From Verticillium longisporum (taxonomy: Eukaryota; Ascomycota; Sordariomycetes; Glomerellales; Plectosphaerellaceae): DNA of 64,000 nt. The position numbers were made by a program, and so were the translations under genes. The first letter of the stretch is position 1. Each line of letters begins with the position of its first letter. Positions 47,001 through 57,459 of this stretch are shown piece by piece. Under the pieces are notes generated by a model. It did no database searches. It was not told the origin of the DNA and saw only the letters and a program-made list of their open reading frames with translations. The DNA lies in the NCBI GenBank assembly GCA_019188255.1, contig JAETXT010000001.1:3658001-3722000 (forward strand), given 5' to 3'.

Positions 47001-49751
47001 CCTCTTATGACGGACTCTACGTCAATCGCCAAGTCGATCAGCAAGCTGCTCAGACCGGGATGGCAGGTTCTTCGGAATAACCAGCACGAGCCTACAAGAC
47101 ACTATCAAGGGAATCGAATCTTGAGTAACGTCAGTCTTCAAATCGCAGCGCTCCATTGGGCATCGGCAGCCCAGTGCACAGCCGAAGACACATGCCCCCC
47201 CGTCCTAAGCGATCGACCCGTGTCTCCCCCCTTGAGGGCTAAGCTTTCCTGGAGTGGATGGAGCCAAGAAGGGAGGCACCGCATTGGCTGGCAGCTCGGC
47301 CGAGGATTGCCCTTTTGTCAGGACAACAACAAACTGTTGCGTAACAGAATGAGATGTGTGCCTTTCAAGCGCGTGGGCGAGCGACAGCGGAGGGCCTAGC
47401 ATAAGCTGGCAGATCGCGAGCGGTGTGTTCACTGTCCGATGAGACGAAGCAGACTTCTTCAGATGATGGAGATCCGATGTCGCTGCTGTTCGCCTGTCTG
47501 CCGCCGCTACAGCGTTCGCTACAGCGTAGGTGATGAGTCGTGGTGATTTGTTGATGAGATGTAAAAAGGTCCTGTCAGGAACGGTAGATCAGCACCAAGA
47601 CTGCGACCATTGGTCGAAGCTGAATGCTGGGCAGGCTGGGCATTGCGAAGAAGCATTGTCGAGTGGGCGGTTCGACTGTTGTCATCCAGTCGAAGGCTCT
47701 CTTGACAGAGAAAATCCCACAGGAGGCCCCCTTCCAAGAGCAAACCGCGTTATCGCCAGATCCGAAGCGTGACGAGGCGAGAATGTTATGACAACTGGAC
47801 AATGGGGGAATTTGAGGTCCTTGAAGGAGCATGGTCATCCCCGGGACTGACTGAAATGGGGACGAGCGTGAGCCCTGTACCGGTAAAAGCGGACCAGGGG
47901 GGGGGTTCGCATGCTGTGATAGCATTACGTCCAGATTCTGGACTCCCCTAGAGCGCGACCAGTGAGACGTGGTGGATCTGGGTGAGTCAGCTGAATGGCT
48001 GGCCAACGGGGGGGTTCGATTGATACTCGATTGACGTTTATGGTGGTGTCTGTGATTGACTGGATGCTTTCTCTTATCTTCACACTGCCTCATCAGACGT
48101 CGAGCATGGCGCCCGGGCGTGGTCCGATCAGGCTTTACTGGCCAATTTCTTGAGGCAGTTGATCTCGAGACGTCTTGGCAGCAGCAATTGACGAACAGCG
48201 CAGGGTGCCGTCTTTTTCCTAGCGATGTATAGGAATTAGGGCACCGATGACCTGAGCTGCTGATGCCGATGGTGAATGGGCTGGCTGGTTTCACATGGCT
48301 GCGTGCGTGGGAGCACAACATGGCCATGATGCCGTCTTCCATTCCAGGCTGGTGTTCAGGATGGATAGCGGTGGTACCTGGGTTGCTTCTTTTAGGTGCT
48401 GGATGAGGTGAGGCTGGAATTCGCTGGCGCTGACCGTTTGCAACCCATGGCATTGGGCTCCGGGGAACAAGTCCCACCCCACCTTGACTAAGGTATCCCA
48501 CGATGCCATGAAATGCCGTCAGCCCGACCTGTCCTTCTCTAACCCCGGAATAATTCGACAAGAAGGGGTGGAGGTAGTCTGTTGCATCACGAAGCGGCAT
48601 TCGCCCAGGTGCTTGGTTAAGGTAGGCGAGCTGATGTACCGGCGCGTCAGACTGGAGGGATGACATACACTTGGGAGTTGGGGGTCCTGGTTGGTGGACC
48701 ACTATCATGAGAATTGGCATCATGACAACGGGTGATTTGGTGAGATGCAGCATCGAAGCGGGAGCAGCAAAGCAGGACCCCTGCCGAGTCCCGCATTCAG
48801 GAAAGTGCGTGGGAGGCGTGCCTGCTTGCTGGGACCGTGCTTCTATGCTGTACCTACGTACCGATACCCAAGTGGGGCAGACCCCTGCTGAGGCGAGCCT
48901 GCCCAGCCGGCACGAGTCGAGGGCGCCTGCTTCTCTGTGTACGCTCCTTCCTAGCCTTCCGTCCCTATGCTCCAGTGTCGCTGCCCTTCTTTTTTTTCTA
49001 TCTCCTCCTAACGCACCCGGTCCCAGCTTCCAGGCTCCCGAGCGGCACCCCCCCTTGGCAGGATCAAGGCCACACCCCCCTTCCCTCTCCACCACTCACA
49101 TGCCGTCCAGCTGCTATCTATCATTTCTGGTCGGTCAACTCTATTATACACCTGCGAGCAAAATCCGCGACCCTTCTGGCGCGCCCCTTGCCCTTCTCGT
49201 CTGCAAGACCCTCCCACACGCATGCACTTCCGGATCTCTCGTTTCTCACGCCCTGGCCCCTACACACGCATCCACCTCCGTGTGCCCCCGTACAATGTAC
49301 CGCCCCCATCATGGCTGTTCTTATCAGCCAGGGATCAACGCCAGCACCGGCGCCGGCGTCATGAATGGGATGGGTGGACGGGATGGGACGCTCGACTGAG
49401 AGATACGACGCTCCGTCGTAGGCAAGGTCCGCCTGGGGTCTTACTATCTCTGGGTCTTCTCTATCTTTTCCCCAGACCCGCGCTGCCAATGGGTCCCTCC
49501 CCTACCGCCGCATCTGGTTCATATATATCTCTTGCATCCATCCCTCCTCGCTGTCCCGTCGCGAAAGGTCTCTCGCTCTTCAGTCTCGACTCCATCCGTC
49601 TCTGGTGATACCCACTTCCACCCACAGAAGTCTCTCGTCTCTACACCCGACAAAGACTCGCACACCCTTCCGACAGTCGAACTCTCGACAACCTTTTTCT
49701 TCATCGAGACACCATTTCCCTCGACGTCTCTCACACACGACACAGCCCATC
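44069..49751. other. 5.7-kb region upstream of the ammonium permease
   Basis: No gene is securely supported. A 15-A run at about 45618-45631 and a relatively AT-rich segment (45600-46300) interrupt otherwise GC-rich DNA. A minus-strand frame without stops covers 47575-49095 (507 codons) but has no recognisable domain (see findings). The last 760 bases contain GATA-type sites, pyrimidine tracts and a TATA-like element at 49522-49527, about 225 bases before the permease start. Confidence 0.5.
48998..49466 (-). promoter_or_regulatory. Cluster of GATA-factor sites (HGATAR) upstream of the ammonium permease
   Basis: Five matches to HGATAR, all read on the minus strand, occur at 48998-49003, 49114-49119, 49118-49123 (overlapping pair), 49444-49449 and 49461-49466. 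AreA/NIT2 GATA factors are known to bind such sites in nitrogen-catabolite-controlled genes, often in pairs. The position 286-754 bases before a Mep/Amt start fits that role. Binding itself is inferred. Confidence 0.5.
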
Positions 49752-51355
49752 ATGTCGTACAGTTGGGTGGGAGCTCCGACGGAGTTCAATGGCACGAATC
49801 CCGACACTGGCGGTGATTCCGGTACGCTGAAGCCCCAACTGTGATCTCCTCACGACACCACTGACCAAGTTCGCCCAACAGCCACCGAGAACCTTAACCA
49901 GTGGTACCAGAGCGGCGACCAGGCCTACATCCTCGTCTCCGCTTGCATGGTCCTCATGATGATTCCCGGTATCGCTTTCCTTTACTCGGGTCTCGCCCGC
50001 CGCAAGTCGGCTCTCTCGCAGCTCTGGGTCGCCATGATGACCTTCTCCGTCTGTGTTTTCCAATGGTACTTCTCGGGCTACAACCTCGCCTTCAGCGAGA
50101 CCCCCACCAAAGGTTTCACGGGTAAGATGCGCCGCTGCGGACTCAAGAACACCGTCGGACAGCCCTCGCGCGGCCCGCCTCTGCTCCCCGCGCTTCCCTT
50201 CTCTTTCTGCCAGATGATGTTCCTCGCCGTCACCGCCGCCCTGACCGCCGGTGCCACTGCCGAGCGCGGTCGCGTCATTCCCTGCATGGTCTTCATCTTC
50301 TTCTGGGCCACCCTCGTCTACTGCCCCCTAGCCTGCTGGGTCTGGAACGTCAACGGCTGGGCTTTCAACTACGGCGTTCTCGACTACGCCGGTGGTGGCC
50401 CCGTCGAGATTGGCTCCGGCATGTCCGCTCTCGCCTACTCCTGGGTCCTCGGCCGCCGCAACGAGAAGATGATGCTGAACTTCCGCCCTCACAACATCTC
50501 GCTCATCACCCTCGGCACCGTCTTCCTATGGTTCGGCTGGCTCGGCTTCAACGGTGGTTCCGCCTTTGGCGCCAACCTCCGTGCCGTCATGGCTTCGTGG
50601 AACTCGTGCCTGACTGCCATGTTCGCCGCCATGACTTGGTGCCTGCTTGATTACCGCCTCGCCAAGAAGTGGTCCCTCGTCGGCTGGTGCTCTGGCACCA
50701 TCTCCGGTCTTGTCGCCGCCACTCCCTGCTCTGGCTTTATCCCTCCCTGGGCTTCCATCATCCTCGGTGTCGTTGCCGGTGTCGCATGCAACTTTGGCAC
50801 CAAGGTCAAGTTCATCCTCAAGATTGACGACTCGCTCGATGTCTTCGCTGAGCACGGCATCGGTGGTATCGTCGGCCTCATCTTCAACGCCTTCTTCGCT
50901 ACCGAGTACATCATCGGCCTCGACGGTGTCAACAACGGCATTCAGGGTGGCTGGATCGACGGCAACTGGAAGCAGATGTACATCCAGATTGCTTTCATTG
51001 TCGCCGCCTCTGCTTACTCGTTCGTCGTCTCGGCCCTCATCGCCAAGGCCATCGACATGGTCCCTGGTCTCAAGCTCCGCGCCTCTGAGGAGGCGGAGCT
51101 CCTCGGCATGGATGACGACCAGCACGGCGAATTCTCGTACGACTACGTCGAGGTCCGCCGTGACTTCCTTGCCTGGACCCCCACCAGACCGAGCCCGCCG
51201 GCGAGGGTGTTCGCTTCGTGCCCCAGCACGGCATCGAGGAGCCCCAGGTCATGGCTGACCGCAACTCGAACCCCAGCTCACCAGAACCCGAGGTCAAGGC
51301 TGCGCCTGCTGACTCGGAGGCTGAGACAAAGAGCGAGAAGACGGCTGCCGTCTAA
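49752..51355 (+). CDS. Ammonium permease (Mep/Amt family), C-terminal tail out of frame
   Basis: Plasma-membrane ammonium transporter with about eleven helices that forms trimers. Exons 49752-49821 and 49882-51355 have a 60-base intron. Conserved features are the ATENLNQWYQSGDQAY start and FLYSGLARRKSALSQLW. The Amt signature is DYAGGGPVEIGSGMSALAYS. The first pore histidine is in NFRPHNISL and the second in FAEHGIGGIVG. The cytosolic GEFSYDYVEVRRDF region closes the conserved part. After WTPT at about 51183 the frame breaks. Read one base out of phase, the remaining bases encode TEPAGEGVRFVPQHGIEEPQ...KSEKTAAV and stop at TAA 51353-51355, a normal acidic tail. In the literal frame a basic, unrelated tail runs to 51563. 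One base is therefore missing near 51184; adding it gives 514 residues. Upstream GATA sites suggest nitrogen control. Confidence 0.92.
51180..51192 (+). other. Frame break in the ammonium permease (one base missing)
   Basis: The bases read CCCACCAGACCGAGCC. One extra A after ACC would give ACC-AAG-ACC-GAG and continue into an intact acidic tail ending at TAA 51353. Codon use and residues of that alternative frame are clearly coding. No slippery site is present. Confidence 0.85.
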
Positions 51356-54300
51356 ACTGGTCACAACCAGCGACGGGACGGATGTAGCAGGGGCAGCAAA
51401 GGGGTTGAGGCGTTTTTCTTTTTTTCTCTCTTTCCTCGTATGGAAATTTCGGGATAACACCAGGCACACTGGTACACTTTTTATTTGCATTTCCGGTCAT
51501 TTGAACGGGCAGGCGGGGGATTGTCCCACCAAGCCGAACCCACAAGATAGAATATTCCTTTGAGAGCGCGCGATGTATCAATACCCACGACTTTACAAGT
51601 CGAATACTGAACATTCATCATACTTGCCGGATTCGTTGATTGCTTGATTGACTGAGTGACATGGAAAAGTGTGCCGTCGCCCTCGCCCTTGAGAGTGAGC
51701 ACGCAGCGATACGCAGCCGAGATTTGCCATCAAACTTTGGTGGCAGGCTGCAGCCACGCCAATCGGGCGACGCAGGACGCGAGCTGAACATGGTCTGGGA
51801 TTTGTGGGAATGACGCAGTTGGTTTAGGCTGTGTGTGTGATGGGACAGCGCCACGCGACTCGCGCCGGGCCCCCCGCGCGCGCGAGATAACGACGTGCGC
51901 GATGAGTGGCTCGTTTCGCCGCGAGTAGGGGAGTAGGGGGGGGCCAGAGAGTTTCGGGCTGAGGTCGTGTTCCCCGATCGAAGGGAAAGCTGGGAAATCG
52001 AGAAAGGGGTGGCGTCGCGCCGTGGGCTCATGAACAGCAGCTGGTGGGCAGATTGAGCAGCAAGCCGGCAGACGGGAAGATAAGGCAGACGAAAAGGAGA
52101 GGGAGCGTCGACCAGTAGAGGAGATGGAGAAAGAAAGGGTCGTGAGGCTAGAAAGGCCCAGGTCATTCCGCGCCCAGCCGATGGATGGGGTCTGGCTTGA
52201 CGTGTTGCCCGCCCGTGCTATGTGGATTCCGAGAGGAGACAGACGGAGACGAGAGATGCGTGTGATCGAACAGCCTCGCGGATGCTAGGATTATAAGTCG
52301 GACGTCTGAATAGACGTTGGTCGCCCCCGCAAAGAGGAGCAGCGGCTCGCCTCGCACCCAAGAGATCGATGGTGTGGTTCGAGCCCCAGATCTTGGCCTC
52401 CATCGTGCAGCCACGCATCTCGCATTTTGCATGGCGTGCAGTTCTTCTTTATTTTTGTTCCTAGGGACGTGCCGACGTGCAGGCGCAACGAGTGATGCCT
52501 TTGGTGCTGGGATTCCTGGGGAGGATCGCTGGGGAAGGGGGGGGGGTGTGGTGTGGTGTTTGGTGCTTTGATGGCGATCGTGCGGGCGCAGAGGGGGCCA
52601 CTTGGCGTGGGTTTCTGCGGGCGTCAGCGAGCCTTTCGGGTCACACGGCGGGGGATGGGGTTTTCTTATTTCAACTGCTGTTGCGTGAAGAATTCCGCAA
52701 ATGCAGGGTGAAGAACAAGGAGGAAACCAGAACGTCGATAGACGTTTCGATGGATGGACGAGGTTGAAAGAAGGTGTTGAGCCGCATCAGGGACCGGTCC
52801 GGGGTCTCGTGAGGTCGGGGGGGGTTTTCATCGCGTAAACGTCTCGTAACGCTGTGGGTGGTGAGTGGTGGACTGGGAGGGGGGCGCCTGGCACGAGATC
52901 TGGGGTGCTGGGGCCCCGCCTAGACCCTGAAATTGTTTCTGCGTCTCCTTTTTGATGGATGACTCCGTCTCAGTGGTGAAATGAGGTCATGAAGCCGACG
53001 TTGCGGCCGTGTTGTGGTGTTGAGTCTAATGCATCGTGAGATTGTCCCCTGGTTGGGCGGCCACCCTGCGCCTAGATATGACACGAGATACTACGACCCA
53101 CAACGTGCGTAACTGTTGCTTCTCCATGGAGGCATGGCTACCATCCTTAACATTGAGTACTTGCACTTGAGCGTCTATGACATCGGCTCGATCACCTTCG
53201 CTGCCACATCACGTGGGAGCCGCGACCGCCTCGTGCCTTCGAACCGTTCCGAATATGGCAGAGATTGGTAGAAACAAGCAGCTCCTGATTGCCGCCGCCG
53301 CTAGAATGCCTAGCCAGAACACATTGGCGCTTCTTCCTCGGCTGCGTGAATCATTGCCCTCGGAGCATACACCAGCCATGATAAATCTCTATATCTACCT
53401 ACACTAGCAGGGCCACCGCAGCCACCTCTTCGCCACTTCGTCGAACTCAAGTCAGTCGACAGCCTCTGAAGGTCTCGGTGAATATTCGCACATGACCATC
53501 GTCGAGCTGTTCATCGGGGTCGTCCATCGAGGCCATCCATCAAGTCGTTTCTATGAACCATATCGTCGCTGCTTAGGTGGATGGACAAGCGTACCTTATC
53601 CCTGAATACGAGAACGATCTGAACAAAACTCCTCCATCTTGAGGAGATTTCAGTCACATGCCTGGCCTCAGCCTGCTCCTGACATCGAAGGACCTAGGTA
53701 GCAAATCAGGCTCGGGGTTCCATTTCACACCTCGTGGTCCACGATGAGGCCGCTGCATCCTCAAACATCAGCGGGAGCGAGATCACCCGCTCAATAGCCT
53801 TATTTGGGGCCACAGGTATATGCTTTCTGCTGTATGACGAGTGCGTCATCAGCCAGGAGGACCGTTGAACCGGACGACCGCATGCATCAGATGGAGGTCC
53901 GATGCACCAGCCTGTACCAAGAATGTGAAGACGTCTCTGTCATATTGCATGAACGGCTCCGCCTGCAACAGAGTCTGGTTCCGAGATGAGATGTCCGAGA
54001 ACACGACTTGAGACTCCTTGCCATGCAATCCAACCCGGCAGCGTCAATTGGCCCTCTCGTCGGGATCATTCGACCGACAACCTGGGTTCACGATGCTGAC
54101 CTCGCGAGAAGAGTGCAACCGTAGCTGGCTTATCGACGAATGCTCGTTCATGAAGTACCTTCACTGGGATGATCATTAGTACATTCGACCACAGCAGATT
54201 AGAGAGAAACCCAGTCTTTGGTGTAGATGAGATTGCCTGTCAGCGCAGAGAGTTATCCCATGGCATGCATGTCCACGGACGTCTGACAGCATTTGTGGCG

Positions 54301-55222
54301 AGACCATGGGCAGTCTGGTTTGACCATCAATCTGAAACTCAGAACCCATCACAACCCAGTCCATCGAACATGAAAGATATGGCTAGACCACCCGCTCATG
54401 ATGAGGCTGTCACTCATTTCACACAAACGTCCCATCCGCCACGCCATCTGCAAGGCAGCCACAGACAAGGCATACTCAAGCAACGCTCAATGGCCCCGTT
54501 CTTGCCAACGAAGCTCCAGAGGCGCGCAACAACAGAGCGGGGCGTGTCCCAGAAGAAAGCATCCGAGGTAACCGTTGCCAAACGCTATATGACGTCGTCC
54601 GCCGCAGCGAGAACGAGTCACGCGCTGCCCGGGAAACAACAGACTTCACATACGATCTCCTATCAGTATGTTACCAAACAAATATCTCGGCGTTGTTCTC
54701 CCCAGCGGCAACTGCATGATAGAGAACGTCGTGTTCCCAACGGGCTGCTCCTCCAGGGACTATGCAACCAGAAGCGTCGAGGTGGCCTTGGTGCCGTCCC
54801 CGACAGCATCATTTGGAAACGCATCCTGACAGAACCCGACCAGAAGAGGTGCGTTTGAACATTTCACCTGCGTTGCACGACTCCAGCGCCTCAGGGCTGG
54901 CAACGTTTCATGCAGGCAGCTGCGCCCTGGGATATGCGTATCAATACCTCTAGGTCTACAGAAGTTGGAACAAAACCGTTCGCAAGGCCCTTAGCTTCAT
55001 GCTCGAGCCCGAATCAGTTGTCCTTGTGGCGTGATATTACCAGATACAAATTCACGGCATCGATAGTTTGTCAACTCAGAAGAAAAAAAAGGCTTTATAC
55101 AAGCGAATAGATAGATAGGCCATGTCCAAGCAACCTCATATATACAAACACATATCATAGCATACAGCTCTACCCCTCCCTATACACATCTCGATTTAGG
55201 CCACTCTCTTGCGGTCCATCGT
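51356..55222. other. 3.9-kb intergenic region
   Basis: No secure gene. It includes the permease 3' flank, G-runs near 52540 and 52820, and coding-like fragments in shifting frames at about 54380-54955 (separate entry). The right end is the 3' flank of the phosphatase gene, rich in TATA-type repeats around 55100-55160. Confidence 0.5.
54668..54829 (+). other. Short coding-like segment, possibly a gene remnant
   Basis: A 53-codon frame reads NKYLGVVLPSGNCMIENVVF followed by PTGCSSRDYATRSVEVALVP and a stop. It looks more protein-like than its surroundings. A possible intron (GTATGT at 54667 to CAG at 54706, 40 bases) would join the end of this frame to the upstream frame that begins at 54169. 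Another frame just after it (54850-54955) ends ASGLATFHAGSCALGYAYQYL-stop (first 20 shown partly here as GLATFHAGSCALGYAYQYL). I cannot identify a family; it may be chance or a decayed small secreted-protein gene. Confidence 0.2.
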
Positions 55223-57459
55223 TTATACAGGCCTGCCATCATTCACCTCGCCAAACGGCCGTTGCGGCACCTCTCCAAAGCAGGCTCGATCAAAGTCTGC
55301 CAACTTCTCCATCTTGTCTTGTACTTCCAAAAACGTCTCGAACTCACACCATCCGTCCACCCGCCCGACGTCGCACTCCTCGAAGCTCACGCCCAGCGGC
55401 ACCGTCCGCTGGTTCAGCACGAAGTGCACGTACTTTGTCTCCCCACCCTTATCAGCGTATCCTGAGCGGTCAGCCTTGACGGGCTTGGGCGCACGGATGA
55501 TCTCAATGTCGAGCCTCGCAGCAAAGGGCGTCAGGTGAGAGACTGTGAGATTGTGCGTCTCAGGCAGCTTATCGCGCGGAAGGGGACCGGCGAATTGCGT
55601 AAGTCCAAAGGCCGTGAGAATCGAGGCGATGTTCGTGTCATGCGAGAAGTCGAGGTAAAGGCTCTGATTCAAGGGGAAAGTCTCTTCCGAGGAATCGAGG
55701 GTCGTGTTGAGCTGAGACCCTGAATAGCCAAGGGTATGGTTCTTGAGGCGGGCAATAACTTCTTGCTGGTATCCAAGACCAACGGCACGCTGGGGTTCCA
55801 GTCAGCAGGGGCAGGGTGTGGTGTAAACGTTTAGGCACCTACACCAGTGGGGTTGTGGAACATATTGTTGCCTGAAAAGGCGAGGTCCACGGCGTAGGAG
55901 AAGCCGAGCCATTCTTCGTAGGTGAAGAGCTCGCACCAGCGGCTATAACCGTAGGCAACCTAGATAGATCAGCGTCCGTGCGTGCCGATGTGTATATCCT
56001 GAACTTACCGTCTCGTATGGGCACATCGTCTGCGCAGCGTACGTATCCTCAATGGTCCAATCGTATCCCTCGATAAGTCCTTGAAGGCGAGTGGTAGCTG
56101 ATTCTCGTCAGCAACAGTATCGAGCAAGATCTGGAGCCAAGTATCAACTGACCGTTCGCTAGGTAGCGCGACTGCCAGTCCAGCGAAGCCTCGGTCCCAA
56201 CTTGATGCTTCCAGGCGTTGGGACAATTGAGATAGCCAGCCAGTGAGTTATTGAAGCCACCCTGTTCGATGATTACCTCAATCGTTGCGTTGTTGGTCCT
56301 TTTCGCGTGAGCGGAGGCTTCAAGCCTGACTAACACACGGCAACTTACCACTCGAGCCCGAAGAACCCCGCAAGAAAGTACTCAGCAGACTTGAGCATAC
56401 GGTCCTGGGTCTTGGGCCGTCAGCCATGACGACAGGCGAGGCATCACCGATGTGTGACTTACCGTGGTGCGAACAATGATCTTGCTATTCGCGTTATACA
56501 GCTGTGAGTACATGTACGAATGCAACACACCTGCCACTATCAGCATGACGCCTAACGCCCGGGGGTGCGAGGCAGGCGGAAGGGTACTCACCAGACTCGA
56601 ACAACTCGGATCGTCCCTTTGGTACTAATATCTCATGACCGAGCTCGTAGGTCCACCGGTTGAGGAACTCAAGCGCCCCTTTTGCTTTAACCTTACCCGC
56701 AGCGGCCTTGAGACGGTCACCGAGGCTGGTGACGCTCGAGTTCAGCGTCGGATACCGCGACCCATGCCTCGACAGCATTTGCAGCTGCACAATCTCGGCT
56801 CCCTCCGGTAGGCCATACTCGTCGACGCCGAATCCGGGCGAGGGCTCATAGGGCGCGAGGTAGCCCATCAACTTGAACAAACCCTCGTCCTGTGTCGCCA
56901 TGCCCTGGATCGGCATGGCTGTCTGAAGCGGGCTGTTGGGAACGAAGCTTCCAGTGGGCACAACACGGGTTTGCGCCAGGAAGGGGGCCGGCCCCGTTGC
57001 GGTCGGGCCGGCCCACAGCTGCGGCGAGGTTTGGAAGTGCTGCGGTACATCAGCCGATGTCTTGTTGCCGCCACCACCGTTGAGGCACTCGGCAAACCGG
57101 CCAAGTGGCGGTGCCCGTGTGCCGTGCCAGGCGAGCTCGAGCACGAGGCCGGCGAGGAGGCATCCGGCGAGGGCACACCAGAAGACCATGGCGGGGCGGC
57201 GGCGACCCGCCAGGCCGACGGTCGTCTCGGGGCCGGGGCTCATGAGCATGGGTGCGGACGGCGGTGGCAGGGCGGGCAGGGGCTTCTCTGGAAGCTGACG
57301 GCCGGTATTCTGGTCGCTCGGGCCGGCGGGCGTGTCCTGATACCGCTGCTGGCGTGGATTCTGGCTCTGGTGCTGGCCTTGACGTTGTTCCAACTCCCAT
57401 TCAGGTACACGCTGGTACCCGCCAGGGCGGAGTCGATTGGACCGTGCCGCAGCCGTCAT
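55223..57459 (-). CDS. Membrane-anchored histidine acid phosphatase (phytase-like)
   Basis: Histidine acid phosphatase of the fungal phytase/acid-phosphatase branch, which hydrolyses phosphomonoesters (possibly phytate) outside the cell. Seven exons on the minus strand: 57459-56592, 56530-56463, 56410-56349, 56298-56153, 56097-56009, 55959-55843 and 55789-55223. The introns are 49-61 bases and the product is 638 residues. The N-terminus is a Gln/Pro-rich cytosolic tail, then a membrane helix (MVFWCALAGCLLAGLVLELAW, cut here to its core VFWCALAGCLLAGLVLEL, about 92-109), so it is a type II anchored form instead of the usual secreted one. Active-site motif RHGSRYP has nucleophile His232. Other conserved blocks are TQDRMLKSAEYFLAGFFGLE and SRWCELFTYEEW, plus the proton donor motif SHDTN (His500-Asp501). 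Paired cysteines near the C-terminus (ECDV, WCEF, ACFG) fit the family. Substrate preference cannot be told. Confidence 0.9.

Noticed and set aside
46601..47399. Frames on both strands around 46.6-47.4 kb
   Set aside because: Residues change character along the frames, and no splice-consistent gene could be built.
52315..52400. Possible tRNA ending near GGTTCGAGCCCC
   Set aside because: The T-stem is mismatched and no acceptor stem complements the 3' side.
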